23,630 nt of DNA from the NCBI GenBank assembly GCA_964386925.1, contig CAYLUU010000034.1, positions 1 to 23,630 of the forward strand, read 5' to 3'. Numbering within the stretch: position 1 is the first letter of the stretch; every line of letters begins with the position of its first letter. The position numbers and the translations under genes were made by a program. This DNA comes from CAG-791 sp964386925 (GTDB taxonomy: Bacteria > Bacillota > Clostridia > Lachnospirales > Lachnospiraceae). The notes below the pieces were generated by a model that saw only the letters and a list, made by a program, of their open reading frames with translations, was not told where the DNA came from and did no database searches. This document shows, in pieces, positions 14,738-23,630 of the stretch.

Positions 14738-16762
14738 GTGACCAGAAAGAAGAACAGCAGAAAGCAGCAGAAGGCGAGACGGCAGAAAGAGACCGAGCGT
14801 CGTCAGGCAGAGGCCAGGGAGCAGGAAGTTCTGGCAGAGAAGTTGGTGGAAGAGGCAGAGATCGAGTTGGAGGATCTTGCCGCAGTCAAAGCCGGCGATG
14901 CAGAGGCGACCGCAGAGATTGCGGCGGCCAAGGAAGAGCTGAATGAGCAGCTGGAAGCCCTTGGTCAGACAGACCAGGAGACGGACGAAGCCGAACCGGA
15001 TGGGCAGGAGGCCTGGAACCAGTTCGGAGAGGGAACGACCAAGGAATCCCAGGCGAACGGCCTGGCAGAAAAGCTGAAGAGCTTCTGGAAATCGTTCCGC
15101 AGCCTGAAACTGTGGCAGCAGATTCTCTGCTGGGTGCTGGTTATTGTTCTGGCACTTGGACTTACGGGATATGGTTATTTTCACAGCAAGTACAGCCTGC
15201 TGAATTTCAGCGACGGAAAATTCTCGAGCAAGGAGATCTCGGCGGAAGGTGATACACAGGATCAGCTGGAGAACGATGCGCTGCAGTCTCAGCAGGATTC
15301 CGGGGAACTGAGCGAGGCAGAGGCAATCGAAGCTACCGGCGAGGTAGAGTCGGATGAGAGCGTATTCAACATTCTCCTGATCGGAACCGATGACCGAACG
15401 ACTGAGTTCAGCGACAATGCGCGCGGAGATACCTGTATCCTGCTCTCGATCAACCGGGAGACGAATCAGCTCCATCTGGTCAGCTTTGAACGAGCGATTG
15501 GCGTGAAGATTCTGTCCGGTGATTATGAAGGACAGTGGGACTGGCTGACGCATATGTTCTGGTACGGCGGTCCATATCTCATGACGCAGGAGATTCGAGA
15601 GAATTTCAAGGTGGATGTGACCAAATACATCCGCGTCAACATTCGTACCTTCATGGAACTGGTGGATTCGGTCGGCGGTGTGGACATTGACATGACCGAG
15701 GCAGAATGCAACAACATCAACCACCCGGAAGGGACCTTCACGGCCGGCAACATCAAGGGCATGCATGTCGAGAGCGAAGTGCAGCAGGATCTGGTGCCCG
15801 GTGTGAATCATCTGAATGGTGCAACAGCGATGTGCTACGCAAGACTTCGCGCCATTGACGATGACTGGCATCGTGTGGAACGCCAGCGAAAGGTGATTCT
15901 GGCAGCATTGGAGAATCTTAAAGAGCTATCCGTCACAGAACTGGATGAGCTGCTGAATAACGTGCTCCCGCTGATTCAGACGAATCTGACAGAATCGGAT
16001 ATTGCAAGTTTGATCCCGGAGGCTGCGACCTTTGTCAATATGGATTATGACACCATCACGTTCCCTTTGAAGCATACCTACGGTCTGATGGATGGAATGT
16101 GCGGACGCAAGGTGCTGGCACTGGATTTCGAGACAAACGCACAGGAACTGCAGAACTTCCTCTACGGAGAGACAACCGCAGAAGAGCTGACGGAAAAATA
16201 CGAGAACATCTCGAGCAGCGATTATTCTTATAAGAATTCCGAGTCCTACCAGGAAAACTATGAGGATGCAGAGACCACCGTCGGACAGGGGACATACGTT
16301 CAGAGAACCGGTAAATCCAAGCCCACGCTGGTGGAGGGATCCGGGACGAACTCTTCGTCGACAGGAACATCGACGGGAACGACAGGCAGCGCGACGAGTG
16401 GGACTGGCACAGAGACCGGAACCATGGAATCCGGAACAACCGGGAACGGTGATGCCGGAACAACCGGAACGGCTGCGGATACATCCTCTTCATTGGGGGC
16501 ACTGGAATCGAGCACCACAGACCCGGCAACCGGTGTGGTGACGAATACCTACTACAATGCAGAGACGGGGGTCCGTACGGCGGTAGCAGCAAATCCTGCA
16601 AGCGGTGCGGCAACTGTGACGGCAAGTGATACGAATACAGGAACAACGACAACCGCACATACAGAAAGCGGTGCGGCGACGGATACCACAGCAGGAAGTG
16701 AGGGCGTGGCAACCGGTACAGATCAGACGACGGCAGATGCCGCAGCGGCAGTACAGCCGTGA
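14738..16762 (+). CDS. LytR-CpsA-Psr (LCP) family wall polymer ligase
   Basis: A 674-residue protein. LCP enzymes transfer lipid-linked glycopolymers (teichoic acid, capsule) to peptidoglycan on the outer membrane face. A long charged cytoplasmic coiled coil (about 1-120, Lys/Arg/Glu/Ala-rich) precedes one membrane helix (129-148). The LCP domain (about 205-450) shows ILLIGTDDR with Asp218-Asp219, the ARGDT motif with Arg229 and Asp231, a VDSVGGVDIDM segment, LNGATAMCYARLR, and ERQRKV with Arg382 and Arg384. These are the residues that bind pyrophosphate and metal in the family. Residues about 528-674 are a low-complexity Thr/Gly/Ser/Ala tail, perhaps wall-embedded. The start codon is GTG, with AAAGG 9 bases upstream. 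The protein is about twice the usual LCP length because of the added N- and C-terminal regions. Confidence 0.93.
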   Translation: MTRKKNSRKQQKARRQKETERRQAEAREQEVLAEKLVEEAEIELEDLAAVKAGDAEATAEIAAAKEELNEQLEALGQTDQETDEAEPDGQEAWNQFGEGTTKESQANGLAEKLKSFWKSFRSLKLWQQILCWVLVIVLALGLTGYGYFHSKYSLLNFSDGKFSSKEISAEGDTQDQLENDALQSQQDSGELSEAEAIEATGEVESDESVFNILLIGTDDRTTEFSDNARGDTCILLSINRETNQLHLVSFERAIGVKILSGDYEGQWDWLTHMFWYGGPYLMTQEIRENFKVDVTKYIRVNIRTFMELVDSVGGVDIDMTEAECNNINHPEGTFTAGNIKGMHVESEVQQDLVPGVNHLNGATAMCYARLRAIDDDWHRVERQRKVILAALENLKELSVTELDELLNNVLPLIQTNLTESDIASLIPEAATFVNMDYDTITFPLKHTYGLMDGMCGRKVLALDFETNAQELQNFLYGETTAEELTEKYENISSSDYSYKNSESYQENYEDAETTVGQGTYVQRTGKSKPTLVEGSGTNSSSTGTSTGTTGSATSGTGTETGTMESGTTGNGDAGTTGTAADTSSSLGALESSTTDPATGVVTNTYYNAETGVRTAVAANPASGAATVTASDTNTGTTTTAHTESGAATDTTAGSEGVATGTDQTTADAAAAVQP

Positions 16763-16798
16763 TGAACTCATAAAAACAGTCTTGGCTGCAGGTCTTGG

Positions 16799-16828
16799 AT
16801 GGCCTGTGGCCATTTTTTATGCTTTTTT
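16799..16828 (+). terminator. Terminator of the LCP gene
   Basis: ATGGCC-TGT-GGCCAT, a 6-bp perfect stem with a 3-base loop, runs into TTTTTT and then a second T-run. It lies 36 bases after the LCP stop. Confidence 0.8.
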
Positions 16829-16831
16829 AAC

Positions 16832-16859
16832 TTGCTTTCGCGAAAAGCTGTGTTATTCT
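16832..16859 (+). promoter_or_regulatory. Possible promoter of the MMPL-GLUG operon
   Basis: TTGCTT (16832-16837), a 16-base spacer and TATTCT (16854-16859), directly after the LCP terminator. Each hexamer is a partial match to consensus. It implies a leader of about 100 bases before the MMPL start. Confidence 0.4.
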
Positions 16860-16966
16860 ATCAACGCTATGACCGATAGTCAGTTTTTGAAGAGCGATTC
16901 GGAACCGGATGAATTTGTGTAAATTGTGCGGGTGAAATCTGAATCATTATGGAAGAGGAAGTCGAA

Positions 16967-19576
16967 ATGGAAGAGAAAAAGCAAGCCGGAAATTCTGCCA
17001 TGCTGAGAGTAGCATCCTTTATTGTAGATAAGAGGATGCTTTTCTTTTTGATTTATATTATTGCGATCATCTTCTGCCTGTTCTCATCCAATTGGGTCAA
17101 GGTAAACAATGATCTGGCGGATTATCTTCCGGAAACCACGGAGACCAAGCAAGGTCTGGAGGTGATGGACAAGGAATTCACGACCTTCGGTACGGCCAAG
17201 ATTATGGTGGCCAATATCAGCTTCAGCGATGCGAAAAGTCTGCAGAGCCGGATCGAGGACATGGACGGGGTTTCACAGGTGACCTTTACGGACGAGGATG
17301 CAGATCAGGAAGATTTCGTGAAGCATTATAATAACGGATCCGCTCTGTACAGCATTACATTCTCGTACGATGAAGATGATGATCGGGCACTGGAGTCTCT
17401 GGAAAATGTAAAGACTCAGCTTTCTGACTACGATATCTACGTCAAGACGAGTCTGGGAAATCAACAGGCAGAAACCATTCAGCAGGAAATCAACAAGATC
17501 ATGGTGCTGGTAGCGGCCGTTGTTGTTACCGTACTGCTCCTTACCTGTGAATCCTATGGTGAGATTCCGGTCTTGATTCTGACCTTTGTGGTTTCGATGG
17601 TGTTGAATGCAGGAACCAATTTCCTGCTGGGAACCATTTCCTTCGTATCCAATTCGGTGTCCTCCATTCTGCAGCTGGCATTGTCAGTGGATTATGCCAT
17701 TATCTTCTGTAACCGTTATAAGGAGGAACTGCAGGATTATGACGTGCACGATGCGGTTGTCGTAGCGCTGTCCAAGTCCATTCCGGAAATCTGCTCCAGT
17801 TCCCTGACGACCATATCCGGATTGATGGCCATGATTTTCATGCAGTACCGAATCGGTGCGGACATGGGTATCGTGCTGATTAAGGCAATCCTTTTGAGCC
17901 TGTTGTCGGTATTCACACTGATGCCTGGTCTGCTCGTTCTCTTCTCCGGACTGATGGCTAAAACGCAGCATAAGAGCTTTGTGCCGAAAATCAGTGCCAT
18001 CGGTCATTTTGCGTATCGCTCCCGGAAAATTCTCCCGGCCATTTTTGTGGTTGTATTCGGCGTTTTCTGCTATCTGTCGCAGAATACACCTTATGTATAT
18101 GGCTATTCGACATTGGACACGCCGGTTCGGAACAGTCAGCAGGAAGCAGAAGAGCTGATCGAATCCAATTTCGGCTCCGAGAATTATTGCGCCATTGTGG
18201 TACCTTCCGGAAGCTACAAAAAGGAAGCACAGCTCATTCAGGATCTGGAGGCCTATACGGAAGTTGATTATTGCCAGGGCCTTGCCAATACCGAGGCCAT
18301 GGACGGATATATGCTGACTGACGAGCTGAATCCGAGAGAGTTCTCGGAGCTGTTGGATCTGGACTATGAAGTGGCGGAGCTGCTCTATTCCACCTATGCA
18401 GCGGATCAGGAGGAGTACGGCCGCATTGTGGGAGGAATTTCTTCCTATAAGGTTCCGCTGATGGACATGCTGATGTTCGTTTATGAGAAGTCGGAGGAAG
18501 GATATGTCACGCTGGATTCTGATACGCAGGAAACTCTGACGAGTGCCTACCAGCAGATCAGCGACGGACGCAAGCAGCTGGAGGGGGACAATTATGACCG
18601 AATTCTGGTTTACATGACCATTCCTCTGCCGGAGCAAGACGATTCCGCGTTTGACTTCGTAGACACAATGCACGATCTGGCAGCGTCCTATTATGAAGGG
18701 GAATCGGTTTATGTCGTTGGTGACTGCACTTCCCAGCGAGATCTGCGTGATTCCTTCCAGAGAGACAACATTGTTGTCAGCGTGGTATCGATTCTGTTCG
18801 TGCTGGTTATCCTGCTGTTCACCTTTAAGTCAGCCGGACTGCCGGTACTGCTGGTAGCCGTGATCGAGGGTGCCATCTTCATCAACTTCGGAATTCCGAC
18901 GCTGACGAACCAAAAACTGTTCTTCATGGGGTATCTGATCGTCAGCTCGATTCAGATGGGTGCCAACATTGACTACGCTATTGTCATTTCCAGCCGATAC
19001 ATCGAATGCCGGAAAACACAGGATCGGAAGAATGCCATCATTGAATCGCTGAACTTCGCTTTTCCTACCATCGTGACCTCCGGCTCGATGATGATCCTGG
19101 CCGGTGTATTCATCGGACAGATGACATCGGATGCCTGCATCGCCGGCATCGGATCGTGCCTCGGCCGGGGAACAACAATTTCCGTTATTCTGGTTATGTT
19201 CGTGCTGCCGCAGATTCTGCTCATCGGAGACAGCCTGATTGCCAAGACGACATTCGAAATTGAGCATCCGATTCGGACTAAGGAGGAGAGCGGTACGGTT
19301 GTGATCAACGGAGCCATTCGCGGAACCATCAATGGTACCGTAATCGGCACGATGAATGCGGTTGTCCGCGGAGATGTGAAGGCCATGGTAGTGTCCGGCA
19401 GCATCGGAAAGGTCGACGATCCGAATGCCGGAACCGATGCACAGGGCAAGCTTCCGGGACCGGTTGAAGATGCGGGAATGGAGACGAATGAGAATAGGGA
19501 AGATCAGGACATAAAAGATTCCAACGATGCAGGAAGAGCAGGGAAGAAAGCGCAGAAGGGAGACCGCAATGAATAA
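16967..19576 (+). CDS. MMPL/RND-superfamily transporter
   Basis: An 869-residue membrane protein with the RND two-fold repeat. The first helix is near 24-42, an outside domain near 45-170, helices 2-6 near 172-340, helix 7 near 360-380, a second outside domain near 380-590, and helices 8-12 near 600-760. Both proton-relay Asp-Tyr pairs of the MMPL family are present: Asp242-Tyr243 (SVDYAIIF) and Asp669-Tyr670 (NIDYAIVI). MMPL proteins export lipids or other hydrophobic molecules using the proton gradient. The outside domains here lack the long helical inserts of some Gram-positive relatives. A cytoplasmic tail of about 100 residues begins with beta-strand-like repeats (776-816). The ATG at 16967 has AGAGGA 7 bases upstream; the alternative at 16949 has no good site. 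The stop overlaps the next gene by 8 bases. Confidence 0.92.
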   Translation: MEEKKQAGNSAMLRVASFIVDKRMLFFLIYIIAIIFCLFSSNWVKVNNDLADYLPETTETKQGLEVMDKEFTTFGTAKIMVANISFSDAKSLQSRIEDMDGVSQVTFTDEDADQEDFVKHYNNGSALYSITFSYDEDDDRALESLENVKTQLSDYDIYVKTSLGNQQAETIQQEINKIMVLVAAVVVTVLLLTCESYGEIPVLILTFVVSMVLNAGTNFLLGTISFVSNSVSSILQLALSVDYAIIFCNRYKEELQDYDVHDAVVVALSKSIPEICSSSLTTISGLMAMIFMQYRIGADMGIVLIKAILLSLLSVFTLMPGLLVLFSGLMAKTQHKSFVPKISAIGHFAYRSRKILPAIFVVVFGVFCYLSQNTPYVYGYSTLDTPVRNSQQEAEELIESNFGSENYCAIVVPSGSYKKEAQLIQDLEAYTEVDYCQGLANTEAMDGYMLTDELNPREFSELLDLDYEVAELLYSTYAADQEEYGRIVGGISSYKVPLMDMLMFVYEKSEEGYVTLDSDTQETLTSAYQQISDGRKQLEGDNYDRILVYMTIPLPEQDDSAFDFVDTMHDLAASYYEGESVYVVGDCTSQRDLRDSFQRDNIVVSVVSILFVLVILLFTFKSAGLPVLLVAVIEGAIFINFGIPTLTNQKLFFMGYLIVSSIQMGANIDYAIVISSRYIECRKTQDRKNAIIESLNFAFPTIVTSGSMMILAGVFIGQMTSDACIAGIGSCLGRGTTISVILVMFVLPQILLIGDSLIAKTTFEIEHPIRTKEESGTVVINGAIRGTINGTVIGTMNAVVRGDVKAMVVSGSIGKVDDPNAGTDAQGKLPGPVEDAGMETNENREDQDIKDSNDAGRAGKKAQKGDRNE

Positions 19577-22500
19577 GCTCAAGATACAGACAGTAATTCT
19601 GACGACGGCATTGACAGCCTCCCAACTGAGTGGGGTGGCGGCACTTCCGGTGCAGGCATCGAGCACCAGTGTGACGGATCTGGAGCAACAGACGGAGGAT
19701 GCAGTCAACGAGGAGCTGAGTAAGGCAGCCTCCGGGGATACACTGAATACAGAAACGGACTCGAGTGAAGAAGAGGACTCCACGGCGAACAAGGCAGACA
19801 CCACTGCAGTGGCGGCAGACAGCTACGAGACAGTGACCATTTCCACCGTGAAGGAATTCCAGGAGCTGGCGAAGAACTGTCGGTATGACAGCTGGTCGCG
19901 CAATAAGAAGGTGGTACTGGAGGCGGATCTGGATTTTGCCAAAGAGGATTTTGAGCCGATCCGTACATTTGGAGGAATCTTTGACGGACAAGGGCACTCG
20001 ATTACTGGCGTATCCATTACAGGAGACGAAGGCGAGACCGGTGTGTTCGGCACGATTCAGAATACGGGATCGGTTTCCAATCTGAATGTGCAGGGGGTAT
20101 ACGCACCGAACGACGACCAGAGCAAGCTGGGCGGAATTGCAGGGCTTAATTACGGAACCATTTCGAATTGTACCTTTGACGGAAGAATTGACGGGGAAAG
20201 TGAGATCGGCGGTATTGTCGGGCGCAACGGACGCAATGGTACCATCTCGAACTGCTCGGGAACCGGTGCCATTACCGGAACCTCTTCGTGCGGCGGAATC
20301 GTAGGATACAATGAGGGCACCGTGCTCCAGTGCACGAACAGCATGAATGTCAACATTACGTATCAGGATTCCAATATGACCGTGGATCAGCTCTCCGAGA
20401 CAATCGAGAACATCCTGTCAACCGGCGATCTGAACAACTATGAGAACCTGGAGATCAACTCCGATACCGGCGGCATTGCCGGGTATTCCTCCGGCGTCAT
20501 TGCCTCCTGCACCAATGAGGCACAGATCGGATACGAGCATGTTGGCTATAATGTCGGCGGAATTGCGGGACGAAATTCCGGCTATATGCAGGACAACACC
20601 AACAACGCAGAGGTTTACGGCAGGAAGGATGTGGGCGGCATCGTCGGACAGATGCAGCCGTATCTGTCGGTGAACTTCACTGAAGATACTCTGGATACGC
20701 TGGATAGCCAGCTGGATGAGCTGAATTCGCTGGTGAATACCGGCTTGAATAATGCCGACAGCTATTCCAGCAATACCACGAGCCATCTGACGAACATCAG
20801 CGGACTGACGAAAATTGCAGAGGATGCTGCTAAGGGCCTCGCAGATGAAGGGGCGGATGACTATGACGAGGCAGCGGCCAAGATCAATACGGCAACCTCA
20901 ACGCTGCAGAGCTCGCTGCGGACATTCTCAGACGTGGCTTCCAAGCTGAGCAGTTATCTGAACAACGTGAAGAGCTCCATGTCGTCGCTGACCAGCAGCA
21001 CCAGCTCCTATCTGAATGGCATTAAGATGACATCGGAAGATCGAACGGCAATGGATGCCTATGTGAAACAGTTCAAAGAAGGCGCCGAGGAGGTGGAGGA
21101 CGGACTGCAGGATCTGACCGATGCTCTGGACGAAGGTCCGAGTGTGGATGATATGAGTTCGACCCAGCAGGCGAGTGTTCGCAGTAACGTGTCAACTGCA
21201 CTGAAGGAGATCCGTTCCGGATATGCGAAGATGGAATCCGCTGTAGAAGGAATGGATGGAATCCTGGCAAAATATCCGGAGGATGAGAACGCAAAGGCAG
21301 CCCGGGAAAGTCTTAAGAAAACAACAGATTCTCTGAGTGCGTTTAAGGGAGAAATTGACGATGCAGAGGACAGTCTGAGTGCGCTGAAGAGTGACGATGC
21401 AGCAGAATCGTTTGCAGCCGGGAGCTTTACAGCAGGAGACCTTCAGGACCTGGTGGAGGATCTTACCCAGCAGCAGGAAAAGCTCCTGGAAAGCTATCCG
21501 GAGATTGGTGATAGCGAGCTTAGTGGTAAAACAGATGACGAGCTCACAGAATATTTTAAAGAAAACTATGGCTTGTCCGAGGATGATGCCAAGAACTATG
21601 CGGAGAATTACAAGACCTATAGGGAGCAATACAATACCATCAACAGCAATATTCAGAAGCTGACGAGTGCATCTGCCGAAATCTGGACCAATGCGAGCGC
21701 TCTGCAGCAGTGGATTGAGGACAACGACATTGCCGGAATATTGAGTGATATAACGGACGGCATGAGCGATCAGGAGTCCTCTCTTAGCAAGATGCTCGAG
21801 ATCGTGGACAAATACGGCAAAAACGCTCTGAACGTCTCCGGTGTGTCCGATTCTCTTAAGAGCGCAGCAGATACGCTGAAGAATTCACCGGATATTTCCT
21901 CGGAGCTTACCGGCGCGCTGAACTCGCTGGCCTCTCTGGATCTGAAGATCAACGGCGTCAGCGATACGATGCGCAACAATGGCAACAACCTGTATGAATC
22001 CCTGAGCCAGCTGTCGGATGAAATGCAGTCTCTGACGAATGCACTGAGCTCCGAATCAGGAGAGGGCGTAGACAACCTCCGGGCAATTACCAACCAGTTT
22101 GATTCCATTCTGCGAACGCTGGAGGATGCAGCGAATGACCTGAAGGATACAGACAGCGATGAGGACACGATTCAGGATGTCTCGGATGAGGATGTCGAGA
22201 ATACCTGGCAGGGCCGCGTGCATAGCTGCACCAATTACGGAACCGTGAATGGAGATACGAATGTCGGTGGTATCACCGGCATGATCGGTGTGGAGTATGA
22301 TCTGGATCCGGAAACGGATATCCACCAGACCGGAACAACCTCGCTGGATTATATCTTCCGTGCAAAGTGCATTGTCGATTCCTGCACGAATCGCGGAGAA
22401 GTGGATGTCAAGAATAACTATGGCGGCGGGATCGCAGGTCATATGGAAATGGGACTGGCGGCCACGAACGCCAGCTACGGAACGCTGGACTGCAGCGGGA

Positions 22501-23531
22501 ATTACGCCGGCGGAATTACCGGGTATTCTGTCGGTGTGGTGCGGAACAATACGGCAAAATGTGAAGTCAAGGGCAGCAAATACGTTGGCGGCATTGCCGG
22601 TTACGGAGTGACGATTCGTGACAACCTGGCCATGGTGAACATCGCAGAGAGCAAGCAGTATACAGGCGCTATTGCCGGACGTGTCAAGAACGTGGATGCA
22701 GAAGAGATTTCGGGCAATTATTATTATGCGACAGGAATCTACGGAATTGATGGTGTGAGCTACGAAGGAATCGCAGAAGGCATCACCTATGAGAAGCTGC
22801 TGGAGCAGGATGGACTGCCGAACTCCTTTGAAGAGTTGGTTCTGACCTTCCGCGCAGATGATACGGTGGTGAAAACCATCACCTGCCAGTACGGAGAGAG
22901 CATTTCCGAGGATCAGCTGCCGCAGGTTCCGGAAAAGGACGGCTTCCACGGAGAATGGAGCCGGACGGATTACAGCAAGATCACAGCAGATGAGGTGATT
23001 GAAGCAAATTACTCCCGCATCAATACGCTTTTGACCTCGCATGTGACGAGAGAAAGCGGACAGCCGACGATCGAAGTTCTGGGATCCTTCCGTCAGGATG
23101 ACTCGCTGCTGATCACGGAGCTGGCAGCAGAATCCGGCGAGAAGGAAAGGTGGCAGATCTCCATTCCGGATGACGGACAGACCAGTCATGAGATCCGTTT
23201 CCTTGCATCGGATGCGATCAAAAATCCTGTTCTGTATATCGTACAGGATGGTAAGAAAACAAAGGTTGAAACGACCAGCTTTGGTCAGTACATAAGCTTT
23301 ACGGCAGAGGGGAATGACGTCACGCTGGCCGTGACATCCGAACCCTTCCGGCTCGGTCTGACAGGAATTGCCGCGATCGCGGTGGCAGGAGCCGCCATCA
23401 TCGGACTCCTGCTGCACCGCGCGATGACGAAAAAGCGCCGCAGGAAACAGGATAGGCTGCGCAGCAAGAAGAGGCAGAACAATACAGGGGATGCCTTTGA
23501 CGATAATGAGTGGCTGGATGATGACGTGTAG
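19569..23531 (+). CDS. Surface protein with GLUG repeats and long coiled coil, membrane-anchored
   Basis: A 1,320-residue secreted protein. The signal peptide ends near Ala30 (LPVQA). Residues about 134-370 are GLUG-type repeats (GGIAGLNYGTISNCTF, GGIVGRNGRNGTISNC, GGIVGYNEGTVLQC), expected to fold as a right-handed beta solenoid. Residues about 370-875 are almost entirely helical heptad sequence, rich in Ser, Asp, Leu and Ala. A second GLUG block follows (about 880-1050), then a small beta-grasp-like repeat resembling the Listeria-Bacteroides type (about 1090-1150), a further beta domain, one membrane helix (about 1262-1284) and a Lys/Arg tail. There is no LPXTG motif. The ATG has AAGGGAGA 5 bases upstream and overlaps the MMPL stop. 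The hairpin-like placement of the coiled coil between two solenoids and its coupling to MMPL suggest a joint function; none is established. Confidence 0.88.
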   Translation: MNKLKIQTVILTTALTASQLSGVAALPVQASSTSVTDLEQQTEDAVNEELSKAASGDTLNTETDSSEEEDSTANKADTTAVAADSYETVTISTVKEFQELAKNCRYDSWSRNKKVVLEADLDFAKEDFEPIRTFGGIFDGQGHSITGVSITGDEGETGVFGTIQNTGSVSNLNVQGVYAPNDDQSKLGGIAGLNYGTISNCTFDGRIDGESEIGGIVGRNGRNGTISNCSGTGAITGTSSCGGIVGYNEGTVLQCTNSMNVNITYQDSNMTVDQLSETIENILSTGDLNNYENLEINSDTGGIAGYSSGVIASCTNEAQIGYEHVGYNVGGIAGRNSGYMQDNTNNAEVYGRKDVGGIVGQMQPYLSVNFTEDTLDTLDSQLDELNSLVNTGLNNADSYSSNTTSHLTNISGLTKIAEDAAKGLADEGADDYDEAAAKINTATSTLQSSLRTFSDVASKLSSYLNNVKSSMSSLTSSTSSYLNGIKMTSEDRTAMDAYVKQFKEGAEEVEDGLQDLTDALDEGPSVDDMSSTQQASVRSNVSTALKEIRSGYAKMESAVEGMDGILAKYPEDENAKAARESLKKTTDSLSAFKGEIDDAEDSLSALKSDDAAESFAAGSFTAGDLQDLVEDLTQQQEKLLESYPEIGDSELSGKTDDELTEYFKENYGLSEDDAKNYAENYKTYREQYNTINSNIQKLTSASAEIWTNASALQQWIEDNDIAGILSDITDGMSDQESSLSKMLEIVDKYGKNALNVSGVSDSLKSAADTLKNSPDISSELTGALNSLASLDLKINGVSDTMRNNGNNLYESLSQLSDEMQSLTNALSSESGEGVDNLRAITNQFDSILRTLEDAANDLKDTDSDEDTIQDVSDEDVENTWQGRVHSCTNYGTVNGDTNVGGITGMIGVEYDLDPETDIHQTGTTSLDYIFRAKCIVDSCTNRGEVDVKNNYGGGIAGHMEMGLAATNASYGTLDCSGNYAGGITGYSVGVVRNNTAKCEVKGSKYVGGIAGYGVTIRDNLAMVNIAESKQYTGAIAGRVKNVDAEEISGNYYYATGIYGIDGVSYEGIAEGITYEKLLEQDGLPNSFEELVLTFRADDTVVKTITCQYGESISEDQLPQVPEKDGFHGEWSRTDYSKITADEVIEANYSRINTLLTSHVTRESGQPTIEVLGSFRQDDSLLITELAAESGEKERWQISIPDDGQTSHEIRFLASDAIKNPVLYIVQDGKKTKVETTSFGQYISFTAEGNDVTLAVTSEPFRLGLTGIAAIAVAGAAIIGLLLHRAMTKKRRRKQDRLRSKKRQNNTGDAFDDNEWLDDDV

Positions 23532-23586
23532 AGCAGGGATCAGCGACAGGGTGGCGGAGAATGTCCAGGGTCGGAGCCTTGCGAGG

Positions 23587-23630
23587 CCTCGGTACTTGCG
23601 AGCGTATTTTGCGAGCTTAGTACCGCTAGG
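23587..23630. repeat. Inverted/direct repeat at window end
   Basis: CCTCGGTACT (23587-23596) and AGTACCGCTAGG (23619-23630) pair with a two-base bulge. TTGCGAGC occurs twice between them (23596-23603 and 23609-23616). A small hairpin GCCT-TGCG-AGGC lies just before. There is no T-run, so it is not a clear terminator for the GLUG gene. It may be the first part of an intergenic repeat cut by the window edge. Confidence 0.4.

Noticed and set aside
14639..15871. 410-residue open frame on the minus strand
   Set aside because: It is antisense to the LCP gene and leader element D, with no domain and no supporting ribosome binding site.
16340..16740. Thr/Gly-coding repeats in the LCP tail as a CRISPR-like or tandem DNA repeat
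   Set aside because: The repeats are irregular short codon-level repeats in frame, without a fixed unit and spacer structure; this is low-complexity protein sequence.
22056..23417. 453-residue open frame on the minus strand
   Set aside because: It lies wholly antisense to the GLUG surface-protein gene, has no recognisable domain, and is rich in His/Ile/Arg as expected for a reversed coding frame.

Overview
The window looks like a chromosomal segment of a Gram-positive anaerobe of class Clostridia, most likely Lachnospiraceae. The reasons are a GH3 beta-glucosidase with swapped domains (known from Ruminococcus and Butyrivibrio), lipoproteins, an LCP wall enzyme, purine-rich AGGAGG-type ribosome binding sites, an FNT channel, and a moderate GC content. 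The assignment is inference. No phage, transposase, CRISPR array or rRNA was seen.

Layout. Bases 1-311 hold the terminator of an upstream gene and a fold-back leader. They are followed by a cytoplasmic, domain-swapped GH3 beta-glucosidase (312-2783). Facing it on the minus strand is a polar amino-acid ABC importer, permease then ATPase (4258 to 2796), with no binding-protein gene nearby. A 166-bp length-symmetric palindrome (4363-4528) ends directly against the ribosome binding site of a CapA-like metallophosphatase gene. Next come an FNT-family anion channel (5921-6763), a small lipoprotein of unknown family (6929-7426) with its own promoter and terminator, and a minus-strand tRNA-Val(CAC) with its own promoter and terminator.

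From 7900 to the end, every gene is on the plus strand and acts at the cell envelope: a DUF3048 (YerB-like) lipoprotein; a membrane-anchored TPR protein with an extracytoplasmic Cys/His knuckle; a heterodimeric ABC exporter whose first gene overlaps the TPR gene by 41 bp; an LCP (LytR-CpsA-Psr) protein with a Thr/Gly-rich tail; an MMPL/RND-type transporter; and, overlapping the MMPL gene by 8 bp, a 1,320-residue surface protein made of GLUG repeats flanking about 500 residues of helical coiled coil, with a C-terminal membrane anchor.

The most interesting items are the MMPL and GLUG/coiled-coil gene pair, which may be a two-part envelope machine, and two kinds of non-coding structure. One is the 166-bp palindrome. 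The other is a dispersed leader element, ending in a sequence like CTRAACAGATACA, found just upstream of four genes in this window.
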